64,000 nucleotides of DNA from Amphritea sp. (GCF_016744155.1 NZ_JADGEW010000004.1:1-64000), one strand, 5' to 3'. Counted from the stretch's first letter, positions 24,354 through 34,040 are shown. The notes: generated by a model not told the origin, from the letters alone. Made by a program: numbers and translations.

Positions 24354-25310
24354 CTAAGTAATAGCTGTGGTCTGATCTAGCGGCGCTATTTTTACTTTAC
24401 GTTTACGGTCGCCTAGTTCCGCAATTAGCATGGCGGCAATAATCAGTCCTGCACCGATAAAGCCTTTGCTACCCAACTCTTCTTCCAGAAAAAACCACGC
24501 AGCAAGGTAGGCAAATACTGGCTCTGTCGCAAAGATTAGCGCGACTTTGTGAGATTCTAATATCTGTTGGCAAGCTGACTGAGCCCAGTAAGCGTAGGCG
24601 GTACCTAAAACGCCTGAGATGAGAACTGCGCTGATAATGATGGGGCTCACCGCAAGATCTTGCCAGCTAAGGGGTGAAGAACCGGCGTGATAGAAAGCGG
24701 GCTCAGAACTTAACCCTGCCGATACTGAACTATAGATAGCCACAGCAAACAGCTGCAGAATACTCAAGGGTATAACGGGAAGCTTGTCGACGAATCGACC
24801 GGTCAGAATGATATGAATGGCAAAGCAAAATGCGCAGATAAGCACCAGAACATCACCCTGATTAAATTCTAACTTATCACCAATAGTGAGCAGATAAAGT
24901 CCGCAGGTGGCGATGATCATTCCGATCCAGACTGAGATGGCGGCACGGGTTTTAAAGAGAAGAAAGCCTAATAGAGGGACCAGAGGTACATTCATCCCGG
25001 TGATAAAACCGGCGTTGGAAACCGAGGTGTAACGCATACCCTCTGTCTGGGTGTAGAAACCAGCAAATAGAAGCAGACCGAGTAAAGCACTGGCGCCCAG
25101 CAGAGGGCGCCAGCACATATCTGCATATTGCTTACGCGTCAACCAGAGCAGTGGTAATAATGATAAAGCTGCCAGTAAAAAGCGCACACTGTTAAACGTA
25201 TGCGTGGGTATCAACTCGATTGCCAGATCTATCAGAACAAACTCTGCTCCCCAGATAAAGCTTACTAATAGCAATAGAATGACAGCCATTCGCGGAGATC
25301 TGATAAGCAT
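24354..25310 (-). CDS. DMT-superfamily (EamA) transporter
   Basis: A 318-residue membrane protein with ten predicted helices arranged as two EamA repeats. The first repeat begins LLLVSFIWGAEFVLIDLAIE and the second ends with FLEEELGSKGFIGAGLIIAA, both standard for the family. Many members export amino acids or metabolites. The NhaC gene upstream on the same strand is separated by a strong terminator, so this gene probably has its own promoter. The substrate is unknown. Confidence 0.9.
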   Translation of the reverse strand: MLIRSPRMAVILLLLVSFIWGAEFVLIDLAIELIPTHTFNSVRFLLAALSLLPLLWLTRKQYADMCWRPLLGASALLGLLLFAGFYTQTEGMRYTSVSNAGFITGMNVPLVPLLGFLLFKTRAAISVWIGMIIATCGLYLLTIGDKLEFNQGDVLVLICAFCFAIHIILTGRFVDKLPVIPLSILQLFAVAIYSSVSAGLSSEPAFYHAGSSPLSWQDLAVSPIIISAVLISGVLGTAYAYWAQSACQQILESHKVALIFATEPVFAYLAAWFFLEEELGSKGFIGAGLIIAAMLIAELGDRKRKVKIAPLDQTTAIT

Positions 25311-25333
25311 CGATTGTCCTTTTCCATAATCTG

Positions 25334-25358
25334 AAAATGGAGGCTAGGCCTCCATTTT
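25334..25358. terminator. Hairpin terminator after nhaC-type gene
   Basis: A perfect 11-base stem AAAATGGAGGC with a three-base loop and T-rich 3' arm on both strands. It lies 23 bases after the NhaC stop on the minus strand and just ahead of the DMT gene. Confidence 0.82.
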
Positions 25359-25380
25359 ATCTATTATGTGGTTTAGCCGC

Positions 25381-26889
25381 TTAGGCTACGCTGAAACCTA
25401 GTATTAATAGAGATATAAGTGCAATGACTGCTCCGATCATCGCATAGGGTATCTGACTCAGGGCATGTTGCATCGGTGTACAGCCAGAACCTTGGGAGGA
25501 GAGCACAGTGGAGTCACTGAAGAAGCAGGCGTGGCTACCGAATGCTGAAGCAGACAACAGAGCACCAACTGTTAACGGCATCGACATATCCAGGCTGATT
25601 GCCATAGGGATGACGATCGGCAGGGATACGACGAATACACCCCAGCTGGAACCCGTGGCGAAAACGACTGCAGCCATAGAGACGAAAACTAATGCCGGTA
25701 ATAGTTCTTTAGAGAGGTAGGGTGCCAGTGAGTCGATGATGTACGGCGTCATACCCAGTTGATCGTTGACCTCTTTAACCATGAAACCTGCACAAACAAC
25801 GGCGATAGGGTGAAGCATGACCTTAAAGCCATCTAACATGGAGTCGACCAGCTGTCCGAAACTCATTAGGCGCTGCCAGAAGTACAGAACCATCGTGAAC
25901 ATAGAGGCAACCAGAGCTCCCAGTAATAGATCAATTTCGTAGTAGACGCTTGCCGCAACCAGAACCGCCATCGGCATCAAAAAGTTGAGTAGGCCAACAA
26001 TCGGTGCTGTTTTTTTCATGGCCGAGGTATCAAAACCATCCTGCTGGATACCAGGAGGAATCGGCTGACCTGCCTGGGCGCGCTTCTCCGCTGTTTTCAT
26101 GGTGCCAAAGTCGCCTAAGATACCTGCAGCAACCAGGAAAACGACTAATAGAGCAGCCCAGCCGTAAGCCATATAAGGAATAGACTCGATATAGAGGGAC
26201 ATACCCTTGCCTTCAGGGGTAGCGCCGTTCTCTTCTAACAGAGCCGCAAAGTAAACTGCCCAGGTTGATACGGGCACTAGAATACAGACAGGAGCTGCCG
26301 TTGAGTCGACCAGAAAGGCCAGTTTTTCACGGGAGATCTTGTAGCGGTCAGTCAGGTTCTTCATTGAGGCGGATACCGCCAGAGAGTTCAGGTAGTCATC
26401 GATAAAAACCATGATTCCCAGAGTGCAGGTGGTCAGCATAGTGCCGCGCTTGGTTTTGATTCGCTTGGCCAGCATCTCGCCAAAACTAAGGACACTTCCA
26501 CCCCGTTCCAGCATATTGATCAAGCCTCCCATCATGCCGCATACCAAAACAATCCAGGCGATGGTTTCATCCATCACAACGTTGATTGATAAATCTCCTA
26601 AGCCTGACACTATATTGGTTGGATCTAATAGCAACAGGCCGGCAATAATGCCGGCAAAAATAGATTCCAGTGGTTTTTTGGTAATGACTGCGACAAATAG
26701 GATCAGCAGCGCAGGTAGCAAACTATAGAAGCCATAAGGCTCGCCTTCGATATGTTGAGTCGACAAATAAGCGAAAAATGCCATGATCGAACCAAAGAAG
26801 ATTATCCACTTTTGTGGGCTATTCGTGGTTTCATTTACCGTGCAGGTAAAATTGCTATCTGCTCCCGGTTGAGCGATATCAGAACTCAT
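25381..26889 (-). CDS. NhaC-family sodium/proton antiporter-type carrier
   Basis: A 502-residue polytopic membrane protein with about 12 helices. Motifs GIMVFIDDYLNSLAVSASMK and FGSHACFFSDSTVLSSQG are typical of the NhaC family. NhaC-type carriers exchange Na+ for protons or, in some cases, couple Na+ to organic solutes. The next gene downstream on the same strand belongs to another transcript. Upstream, 95 bases away, is the second PuuB-like oxidase; the pair may be an operon in which the carrier imports the amine or its product. That is inference; a housekeeping Na+ role is also possible. Confidence 0.88.
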   Translation of the reverse strand: MSSDIAQPGADSNFTCTVNETTNSPQKWIIFFGSIMAFFAYLSTQHIEGEPYGFYSLLPALLILFVAVITKKPLESIFAGIIAGLLLLDPTNIVSGLGDLSINVVMDETIAWIVLVCGMMGGLINMLERGGSVLSFGEMLAKRIKTKRGTMLTTCTLGIMVFIDDYLNSLAVSASMKNLTDRYKISREKLAFLVDSTAAPVCILVPVSTWAVYFAALLEENGATPEGKGMSLYIESIPYMAYGWAALLVVFLVAAGILGDFGTMKTAEKRAQAGQPIPPGIQQDGFDTSAMKKTAPIVGLLNFLMPMAVLVAASVYYEIDLLLGALVASMFTMVLYFWQRLMSFGQLVDSMLDGFKVMLHPIAVVCAGFMVKEVNDQLGMTPYIIDSLAPYLSKELLPALVFVSMAAVVFATGSSWGVFVVSLPIVIPMAISLDMSMPLTVGALLSASAFGSHACFFSDSTVLSSQGSGCTPMQHALSQIPYAMIGAVIALISLLILGFSVA

Positions 26890-26984
26890 AAAAACACCTT
26901 ATGTTGTATTTCTTATAACTGTTATTTTGGTCTTACTGCATTCACTGCGCTGATTCAGAGCGCTACTGTTAGCAAGGAAATTAT

Positions 26985-28268
26985 TTAGATTCCCAGCTTA
27001 TCCCGCAGGGTGTAATACCAAGCGCCCATTGCAGTGTAGGGGATGCGCAAAGCACGGCCGCCCGGGAAGGGATATTGCGGCAGGCCGGCAAATATATCGT
27101 AACGTTCAGCCTGACCCTGGATCGCGTCGGAGAGTACTTTGCCCGCCAGGTGTGAGCTGGTGACACCGTGGCCGCTATAGCCCTGGGCGTAGTATATGTT
27201 GCTGCCGATCCGGCCGAATTGAGGCAGACGCATCAGGGTTAGCAGGAAGTTGCCGGTCCAGGCGTAATCAACTTTGACGCCTTTGAGTTGTGGAAAGGTT
27301 TTTAACATATTCGGCACGATAAGTGATTCGATCTTGTCCGGCTCGCGGGCTCCGTAAGTGACGCCACCACCATAGATCAGGCGGCCATCGCCGGACAGAC
27401 GGAAATAGTCCAGCAGGTAGTTACAGTCTTCGACACAATTACCCTGGGGTAAGAGCTCTTTCTGCTGAGCTTCGGTCAGCGGTGCAGTAGTGATTACCTG
27501 AGTACCACAGGGCATCGCCTTCTGTTCCAGCTTGGGAATCAGGCCACCCAGATACGCGTTACCAGCCACAACGACAAAATCGGCGGTTACCGAACCCTTA
27601 TCGGTGAAGATGACCGCTTTATTACCCTCCTGAACCCGGGTGACAGCAGAGTCTTCGTAAATCACTCCGCCCAGGCTTTCCAGTGCGGCTGCCTCGCCCA
27701 ATACCAGATTAAGTGGATGGAAGTGGCCGCCACTTTTGTCCAGCAGGCCACCTTTGTAACGTGATGAACCTACGTGGTTCTGAATAGTCTCTTCTGAAAG
27801 CATTTCCAGCTGGCTATGGCCATGGGCTTCCCAGAGTGCTTTTTTCTGTTCCATATCTTGTAGCTGTTTGCTGTTGCAGGCTGCAAAAATCCCACCCTCT
27901 TTAAGGTCACACTTAATATTGTACTGATCGACAAAGCGACGGATGATTCTGCCACCCTCGAAGGCCATCTTGCCCATCTCAGTACCGGTATGCTTTCCGT
28001 AATGTTTCTCAATAAAGTCGATATCGCGGCTGTAGCTGTGAACAATTTGGCCGCCATTACGGCCCGAGGCGCCGAAGCCAATTCTGCTGGCTTCCAGTAC
28101 GACAACTTTAAAACCCTGTTCAGCAAGGTGAAGTGCAGATGACATACCGGTATAGCCTGCACCGATAACACAGACATCGGCTGTGATATCTTCATTTAAT
28201 GAGGCGCGAAGCGATTTATCATTAGCGGAAGCGGCATAGTATGACGTTGTGTGAGATGGAGTTGTCAT
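26985..28268 (-). CDS. Second FAD-dependent PuuB-like amine oxidase
   Basis: A 427-residue DAO-family flavoprotein that aligns end to end with the gene at 4931: both have GAGYTG-S-ALHLAE, GASGRNGGQ and a closing YSGHGV segment. It would oxidise a primary or glutamylated amine with FAD. Unlike the first copy it is not next to a glutamine-synthetase-like ligase; it lies between a LysR gene and the NhaC carrier. It may therefore act on another substrate, such as a free amino acid or a different polyamine conjugate. The ATG at 28268 gives exactly the same length as the first copy. Confidence 0.83.
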   Translation of the reverse strand: MTTPSHTTSYYAASANDKSLRASLNEDITADVCVIGAGYTGMSSALHLAEQGFKVVVLEASRIGFGASGRNGGQIVHSYSRDIDFIEKHYGKHTGTEMGKMAFEGGRIIRRFVDQYNIKCDLKEGGIFAACNSKQLQDMEQKKALWEAHGHSQLEMLSEETIQNHVGSSRYKGGLLDKSGGHFHPLNLVLGEAAALESLGGVIYEDSAVTRVQEGNKAVIFTDKGSVTADFVVVAGNAYLGGLIPKLEQKAMPCGTQVITTAPLTEAQQKELLPQGNCVEDCNYLLDYFRLSGDGRLIYGGGVTYGAREPDKIESLIVPNMLKTFPQLKGVKVDYAWTGNFLLTLMRLPQFGRIGSNIYYAQGYSGHGVTSSHLAGKVLSDAIQGQAERYDIFAGLPQYPFPGGRALRIPYTAMGAWYYTLRDKLGI

Positions 28269-28456
28269 ATAAAGAAACCTGTATTACGACCCAGCGTGGG
28301 TATTGGTGATATGTGCCGGGACGTAAAATGAAAGTCCGCAGCTTGGTATATGCCACTACAATAATATTTTGCAGCTGTAGAGAGCTATACCTATCAGGGG
28401 ATAGAAGAGTGTTGGTGTTACCTACTCGCCGTGTAGGCGCCGATATCAGACGAGTA

Positions 28457-29395
28457 TTAATAAGGGGGGGCAATTTCTGTATCAGCGTGAATGCTACGGA
28501 TAGTCTCGAGAAACAGGTCTCTGGCCCGGTTTGGCTGAGCAGATTTTTTACTGATAACAGCCACTCCTAAACGGAAGCTCTTAAGTTGTCTGGCAATGGA
28601 TTTTAACTGACCACGTTCCACATAGGGAAGGGCGACTTGCTCCGGCAGAAAACTGATAAAGAAGCCGGACATTAATAACGCGATTCTGGATTCATAGTGA
28701 TAAGAACTGGCTGCCAGGTTCATGTGAGCCAATTGATGGTAGACCTCTTCATGGGGTTTTAAACCGGCATGGACTAGCTTACTGCTGTTGATTATGTCTT
28801 CCGTTATTTCCGCCTCTGGTAGATTGAACAGAGGGTGTTCATGGCCGCAGTATATGTAGTTTACATCGGTAAAAAGGTGGATATAGTCGAGGCCTTCAAA
28901 CTGGCGATGGTAGGGAATTATCGCGATATCAACTTCGTTATTCAGAACCAGTTTTTCCATCACGGTCATATGTTCGACTTCAACTTTCAGTTCAACATCC
29001 GGTGCTTGTTGATAAAATTGTCGGAATATCTCGGTTACTTTACAGCGCGGATCTGTACTGAAGGTGTCGCTTAACGCAATTTTGAGTAACCCGGCTGGAC
29101 TTGAGCCTAAATTATTAATGGTATTACGAAATTGATTCAGTTGTTCGAGAAGCTGATTAGTTTGCTGGTATACAACGGCACCTTCCTCGGTTAATGAAAA
29201 CCCCGCTCGTCCTCGTTTACACAACGTCATATCCAGGCGTGATTCCAGTGCGGCAATATGATTACTAATAGTGGGACGACTGATATTTAGTTCTGTTTCA
29301 GACGCCGAAAACCCGCCGCAATCGACAACCGCTTTGAAAATTTTCAATTGCTTTATTTCAATGTCACCCAGCTGTCCCAATGCAAATTTAGTCAC
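28457..29395 (-). CDS. LysR-family regulator, BauR-like subfamily
   Basis: A 312-residue LysR protein with HTH near residues 15-70 (GGFSASETELNISRPTIS) and the subfamily marks CKRGRAGFSLTEEG and FFISFLPEQVA. It is divergent from the second TRAP operon, with a 214-base gap, and upstream of the second PuuB-like oxidase on its own strand. It could control either or both. It is a paralogue of the regulators at 13448 and 32980. Confidence 0.88.
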   Translation of the reverse strand: MTKFALGQLGDIEIKQLKIFKAVVDCGGFSASETELNISRPTISNHIAALESRLDMTLCKRGRAGFSLTEEGAVVYQQTNQLLEQLNQFRNTINNLGSSPAGLLKIALSDTFSTDPRCKVTEIFRQFYQQAPDVELKVEVEHMTVMEKLVLNNEVDIAIIPYHRQFEGLDYIHLFTDVNYIYCGHEHPLFNLPEAEITEDIINSSKLVHAGLKPHEEVYHQLAHMNLAASSYHYESRIALLMSGFFISFLPEQVALPYVERGQLKSIARQLKSFRLGVAVISKKSAQPNRARDLFLETIRSIHADTEIAPPY

Positions 29396-29609
29396 TTACT
29401 GCCTCTTTTTCTCTCGTTCAGGTCCTATAACCAAGCTCTAATAACGGAGTTATTGTTCGTATATTCTATACCTATGGAGAGGTGTTGCGTAAAGCTTTTC
29501 AAACGTTTGGGTGGATTTGTCGTGATTTATCGATTCACCGTGATTTGTAAGGATTGGGGTACAGAGAGTTTATTCCGATCAATAACTAATAAGAACTGTA
29601 GGGTAAAGC

Positions 29610-30626
29610 ATGATTAAAAACCTTAAGAAAAAGCTATCTACATCTGCGTTAGCAGTAACGTTAGGCCTGGCTACGCTGGCAGCAGATGTATCTGCAGCAG
29701 AGCATAACTGGCGCTTTAGCAATCTGTATGGCCGTGGTACTGCTTTCGGTGAAGTTTACGAGAGTCTGGCTAAGAATATTGAAACCGCTTCAGAAGGCCG
29801 TATTAAGGTTCAGGTTCTGTACTCCGGTGAAGGTGTCGGTACAAGTGGTCTGTTGGGTGCAGTTAAGTCCGGTCTGGTCACTATGGGTGCGCCTTTCCAG
29901 TCTATGCATGCCGGTGAATTACCTGCAGGTGTTGTAGAGATCGGCCTGCCAGGTGGTACTGATGATCCGGCTGAGCTACAGGCGCTTTTTCATGATCAGG
30001 GTTGGGATAAAGTCCTGACTAAAGCTTACGGTTCACAAGGTCTGGTTTGGCTTGAACCTTACATCCAGCCACCGGTTTACATCCTGACTAAGAAAGAAAT
30101 TAAGTCCGCTGCAGACTTTAAAGGTCTGAAAATCCGTGCGCCGGGTGCTTACGGTAAGTTCCTGCGTAACCTGGAAGCGTCACCTGTTTCTTTGTCCTGG
30201 AGCGAGATTTATACCTCTCTGGCAACGGGCGTAATCGATGGTTCTATCGGTAGTAACATGATCGATCACCGCGATGGTAACCACGTTGAAGTGGCTAAGT
30301 ACATGTACAAACTACCGTTGGCGGGCGCTCAGGTGCTGCCAATCGTTGTTAACCGTAGTGCCTGGAAGAAACTGCCAGAAGATCTGCAGGCTGTAGTACG
30401 TAAAGCAACTGAACAGCATGCAGCTGACCAGCTGCGTTTGTCTAAGAAGTGGGAAACTGAAGCGGTTGCCGAGATGGAAGCTAAAGGCCTGAAGTGGAGC
30501 CCAGAGCCATCTGACGCTGATCGTAAAGCATGGGCTGATGCAGGTGCTGGCCTGTGGGATGAATATGCCGCAGCGGATAAGTACAGCAAAGAGCTGATCG
30601 ATATCCTGCGTGCAAATAGCAAGTAA
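29610..30626 (+). CDS. TRAP transporter solute-binding protein (DctP), second system
   Basis: A 338-residue periplasmic binding protein with a signal peptide (LAVTLGLATLAADVSAAE). The DctP signature DFKGLKIRAPGAYGKF contains the ligand-carboxylate arginine near residue 173, followed by LSWSEIYTSLATGVIDGSIG. It heads an operon with small and large permease and a universal stress protein. AGGG before the ATG is a good ribosome site. With gabD and a GABA-type transaminase nearby, GABA or a related amino acid is a sensible candidate ligand, but this is not shown by the sequence. Confidence 0.9.
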   Translation: MIKNLKKKLSTSALAVTLGLATLAADVSAAEHNWRFSNLYGRGTAFGEVYESLAKNIETASEGRIKVQVLYSGEGVGTSGLLGAVKSGLVTMGAPFQSMHAGELPAGVVEIGLPGGTDDPAELQALFHDQGWDKVLTKAYGSQGLVWLEPYIQPPVYILTKKEIKSAADFKGLKIRAPGAYGKFLRNLEASPVSLSWSEIYTSLATGVIDGSIGSNMIDHRDGNHVEVAKYMYKLPLAGAQVLPIVVNRSAWKKLPEDLQAVVRKATEQHAADQLRLSKKWETEAVAEMEAKGLKWSPEPSDADRKAWADAGAGLWDEYAAADKYSKELIDILRANSK

Positions 30627-30642
30627 GCATTTTCAGTAAGCT

Positions 30643-30672
30643 AAAAAGGGGTGCAGCTGTGCCCCTTTTTTT
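30643..30672 (+). terminator. Hairpin with T run between dctP and dctQ
   Basis: AAAAAGGGG and CCCCTTTTT around a ten-base loop, ending in seven T residues. It sits inside the TRAP operon after the binding protein, so it is probably an attenuator that keeps permease expression below that of the binding protein. Confidence 0.7.
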
Positions 30673-30687
30673 ATTGCAGGTGTCGTT

Positions 30688-31218
30688 ATGTTTAAGAAAA
30701 TACTAATAAAATTCTGTTTTACTATTGATTGGGTGGTTCGCCAGGCAGGCCTGCTAGCGTCTTTCATCATGCCTGTGCTCGCGTTTGTTGTCGCCTATGA
30801 AGTGTTCTCTCGCTACGTCCTGGGCAGCCCTACGATCTGGGCATTTGATCTATCCCTGTTTATGTTTGGTTATCTTGCGGCTCTCGGCGGTGCGTATGCG
30901 CAGCAACAACGAGCCCACATCAATGTAGATATTCTCTATCTGAAAGTTTCCCACAAAACCCGCTGCATTTTTAATCTGATCTCATTCTCGTTAGCCATTT
31001 TCTTCCTGGTGGTCATCGTCATGATGAGCTGGGGAAAGTATGAAGAAGCGATTGAGTTTGATTACCGCCGACAAAGTGAGTGGGCTCCACCCATGTTTCA
31101 CTTCTGGATCATGATGATGGTCGCTAGTGGTTTATTTATTGCCCAGTTGGCAAGAGACATGTTGGCCGAGCTGTATTTTCTTCTGACCAGTACAGCGCTT
31201 ATTGAGGAGGCTCAGTGA
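30688..31218 (+). CDS. TRAP transporter small permease (DctQ), second system
   Basis: A 176-residue protein with four hydrophobic segments. It includes VAYEVFSRYVLGSPTIWAFD and a GGAYAQQQRAHINVDIL loop, the DctQ pattern. The length is normal for the family, unlike the extended DctQ of the first system. Its last four bases overlap the start of the large permease, so the two are translationally coupled. Confidence 0.9.
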   Translation: MFKKILIKFCFTIDWVVRQAGLLASFIMPVLAFVVAYEVFSRYVLGSPTIWAFDLSLFMFGYLAALGGAYAQQQRAHINVDILYLKVSHKTRCIFNLISFSLAIFFLVVIVMMSWGKYEEAIEFDYRRQSEWAPPMFHFWIMMMVASGLFIAQLARDMLAELYFLLTSTALIEEAQ

Positions 31219-32540
31219 TGGGTATCGAACTATTAACGGTAGTATTACTGCTATGCATACTGGTGTTCTTCGCGTTAGGCGCTCAGGTGGGACTGGCATT
31301 GGGCGGTATCGCCATGATGATCGGTTATATGACCTGGGGCGATGGAATATTCAATGTTATACCCACGACGCTTGAATCAACCTACTTCAGTTTTATTCTG
31401 TTGGCGATTCCCCTCTATATCTATATGGGGCAGTTGCTGACTAAGTCGGGTATCGGCGATGCGATGTTCAATTTCAGCCAGATGTTGATTGGCCGTGTGC
31501 GTGGATCGCTGGCAATCAGTGTTATCGGTGTTTGTTCAATGATCGGCGCAATGGTGGGCATTATCGGCGCAGGTATTATGACCTCCGGTAGTATCGCACT
31601 ACGCCCGATGTTGGAACGGGGTTATAACAAGCGTCTGGCTCTGGGTGTCATCATGGCCGGTGGAGGCCTGGGTATCCTTATTCCGCCCAGTATTCCGATG
31701 ATTATGTTTGCGGCGTCAACGCAAAACTCAGTGGGCCGGATGTTCCTGGGTGCGATGATGCCTGCACTGCTGACAGTGGTGATGATGGTGCTCTATGTTG
31801 GTATCAGCTGCTGGCTGTATCCGGAGCGTGCGCCACGGGATATGGATAATAAAGATATCGTTAAGCTGGAAGGGCGGGAAAAATTCAAGATTGCCCGGGA
31901 CGGCCTGTTCTCAATACTGCTAATTGTGGCGGTACTGGGCAGTATTATCAGTGGTATCGCAACGCCAACTGAATCCGGTGCTATCGGCGTAGTGGGTGCG
32001 TTAATTCTGGCGGTTATGTTTAAGCGCTTTAAGCTGGATATGTTCCTGCATTCCGGTTTCCAGACCGCCGCATTGGTGAGCGTCGCGATGTGGATTATCT
32101 TTGGCGCTTCAGTCTTCAGTAACTTCCATCTGTTGATGGGTGTGCAAAGCATGGTGGCTGACTTTACAGGCACCCTCGATTTGCCGCCGATCATGATCAT
32201 TATCATGTTCCAGCTGATCATGCTGTTGTTGGGCTTCATCATTGATGAGTTCATCATCGTGTTGATGTGTGCACCGCTATTTACGCCGATTGCAGTGTCT
32301 CTGGGCTACGATCCAATCTGGTTCGGTGTGTTGATGATTCTGAATATTCTGATTGCGGTACAAACACCACCCTATGGTTTTGCACTGTTCTATCTGAAAG
32401 GGATAGCACCTCCTGAGATCGGTATGTCAGAGATCTACAAGTCAGTAGCGCCCTTTATTATGTTGAATCTGACCGTGCTGATTCTCTGTATGGTGTTTCC
32501 AGAGATTGTGCTCTGGTTACCGACACTAGTGATGGGTTGA
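31215..32540 (+). CDS. TRAP transporter large permease (DctM), second system
   Basis: A 441-residue DctM membrane protein with about 12 helices and motifs LLAIPLYIYMGQLLTKSGI, GILIPPSIPMIMFAAST and QTPPYGFALFYLKG. It imports the solute with Na+ together with DctQ. Ten bases after its stop the universal stress gene begins, an arrangement known from the ectoine TRAP system teaABCD of Halomonas, where TeaD binds ATP and tunes the transporter. Confidence 0.92.
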   Translation: MMGIELLTVVLLLCILVFFALGAQVGLALGGIAMMIGYMTWGDGIFNVIPTTLESTYFSFILLAIPLYIYMGQLLTKSGIGDAMFNFSQMLIGRVRGSLAISVIGVCSMIGAMVGIIGAGIMTSGSIALRPMLERGYNKRLALGVIMAGGGLGILIPPSIPMIMFAASTQNSVGRMFLGAMMPALLTVVMMVLYVGISCWLYPERAPRDMDNKDIVKLEGREKFKIARDGLFSILLIVAVLGSIISGIATPTESGAIGVVGALILAVMFKRFKLDMFLHSGFQTAALVSVAMWIIFGASVFSNFHLLMGVQSMVADFTGTLDLPPIMIIIMFQLIMLLLGFIIDEFIIVLMCAPLFTPIAVSLGYDPIWFGVLMILNILIAVQTPPYGFALFYLKGIAPPEIGMSEIYKSVAPFIMLNLTVLILCMVFPEIVLWLPTLVMG

Positions 32541-32550
32541 GGAAGTAATT

Positions 32551-32991
32551 ATGTACAAAAATATTCTAGTGCCTCTGGATCTGTCTCATAAAGAACAGGT
32601 TGTCGAGTTAGGGCAGATAGCCGCATCACTGGCTGCCGGAGGGAACGCTGATCTGAATTTACTTTATGTTGATCAGAGCTTTGTGCACCGAGCGGGAAAT
32701 CCTCAGTTTGATGAGAAAACCCATGAGGGGCATCGTAAAGACGCTCTTAAAGAGATGGAGGGGTTGTTGTCTGAGCTGCCAGAGAGCCTTCGCGTGAGTA
32801 CCATCTATCGTAGTGGCCCTGCCCATGATCAGATTCTGGAAACGGCTAATCAGCTTAATGCCGATGTCATAGTAATGATGGCCCGTAAACCGGGTATCAG
32901 CAGCTATTTCATCGGGTCTAATGCTGAACGGGTGGTGCGTCATGCGCCTTGCTCGGTCTTTATCGTACGCTGCGATGAATCAGATAGTTGA
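32551..32991 (+). CDS. UspA-family protein linked to the TRAP operon
   Basis: A 146-residue universal stress protein. The start MYKNILVPLDLSHKEQ and end AERVVRHAPCSVFIVR are canonical. USPs encoded inside TRAP operons (TeaD) bind ATP and affect transport activity, so a regulatory role in uptake is likely. It ends in a 12-base tail-to-tail overlap with the LysR gene on the other strand. Confidence 0.92.
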   Translation: MYKNILVPLDLSHKEQVVELGQIAASLAAGGNADLNLLYVDQSFVHRAGNPQFDEKTHEGHRKDALKEMEGLLSELPESLRVSTIYRSGPAHDQILETANQLNADVIVMMARKPGISSYFIGSNAERVVRHAPCSVFIVRCDESDS

Positions 32992-33903
32992 TTCACTCAG
33001 GCATTCGGTAAAGCGTTGAATAATTAACTGGTTTTTCTGGCGGTTACGCCAGATCGCTTTGAATTGGTTGCTGTAGCCGTACTGCTCAATTAACAGGGGA
33101 CGAAGATCGTTATCAAGTCCCCAGTTACTGACCAGATGGCGGGGCAGGAATCCCAAATAGTGGCCACTCAGAATAAGCGTGGCCCGAGCTTCCTGGTGAT
33201 GGGCTTTGGCCTGTTTATTCCACAGTTTCATTTCTGGATGTATCTCCCTACCTGGCATAAGGCGAGGTGACTCAACAAAACGATACTGGCGAAGCTCCTC
33301 TGCACTAATATTATCTTCACGGATAAACAGAGGGTGGCTCTGACCACAGTACAACAGCATCTCTTCGTCGAAGAGGTGCAGACTGGTGAGTTCGGGGTAG
33401 GACTGATGAGTAACGGTAATGCCGATGTCGATCTGATTGTTGAGAAGTGTTGAGATGACTTCATCGGAGCTCATGATACTGATGCTAATATTTACATCAG
33501 GTGCTAATTGAGAAAAACGGTCCAGTGCTTTTACAATACCTGAATTATGAGCGCCCAGCATATGTTCGGCAAAGCCCAGATGAAGATCCCCCAGAATTCG
33601 GTGATGACTTTGGTTGATGGTGTTTTTAAATTGATCGATAGCGCTTATCAGTTCTAACGTTGCGTTGTAAACGGTTTGACCCTGCTCTGTGAGTGAAAAT
33701 CCAGCCCGGCCCCGTTCACATAAGCGCATATCAAGCCGTTTCTCCAAATCAGATATGTAGTTTGAAATCGTGGAGTTAGCCAAATTCAGCTGAATTTCAG
33801 CGGCAGTAAAACCACCGCATTCAACGACAGTTTTGAAAACTCTCAGCAAGCGCAAGTCCATATCTGCCAGCTGACCGGAGAGGGCGGCTTTTTTGCGTCC
33901 CAT
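32980..33903 (-). CDS. LysR-family regulator, BauR-like subfamily, by gabD
   Basis: A 307-residue LysR protein starting MGRKKAALSGQLADMDLRLL, with HTH GGFTAAEIQLNLANSTISNY and the subfamily marks CERGRAGFSLTEQG and HYLGFLPRHLV. The ATG at 33903 is chosen because the frame upstream (to 34047) would overlap the divergent gabD start and is not LysR-like. It lies 137 bases from gabD, divergently, and is the likely regulator of gabD and the aminotransferase. Confidence 0.88.
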   Translation of the reverse strand: MGRKKAALSGQLADMDLRLLRVFKTVVECGGFTAAEIQLNLANSTISNYISDLEKRLDMRLCERGRAGFSLTEQGQTVYNATLELISAIDQFKNTINQSHHRILGDLHLGFAEHMLGAHNSGIVKALDRFSQLAPDVNISISIMSSDEVISTLLNNQIDIGITVTHQSYPELTSLHLFDEEMLLYCGQSHPLFIREDNISAEELRQYRFVESPRLMPGREIHPEMKLWNKQAKAHHQEARATLILSGHYLGFLPRHLVSNWGLDNDLRPLLIEQYGYSNQFKAIWRNRQKNQLIIQRFTECLSESTI

Positions 33904-34040
33904 AGCACGTTGTACCTTTATGTTTGTATATTCAAATGTAAATAATTGAAAGTAATTATATAAGCAAAAGAGTTGCCGATCTATAAATAGGTTAATAGCT
34001 AAGCCGCTTGAACGGCTATGTGTAAGAGATGAGATAGAGA

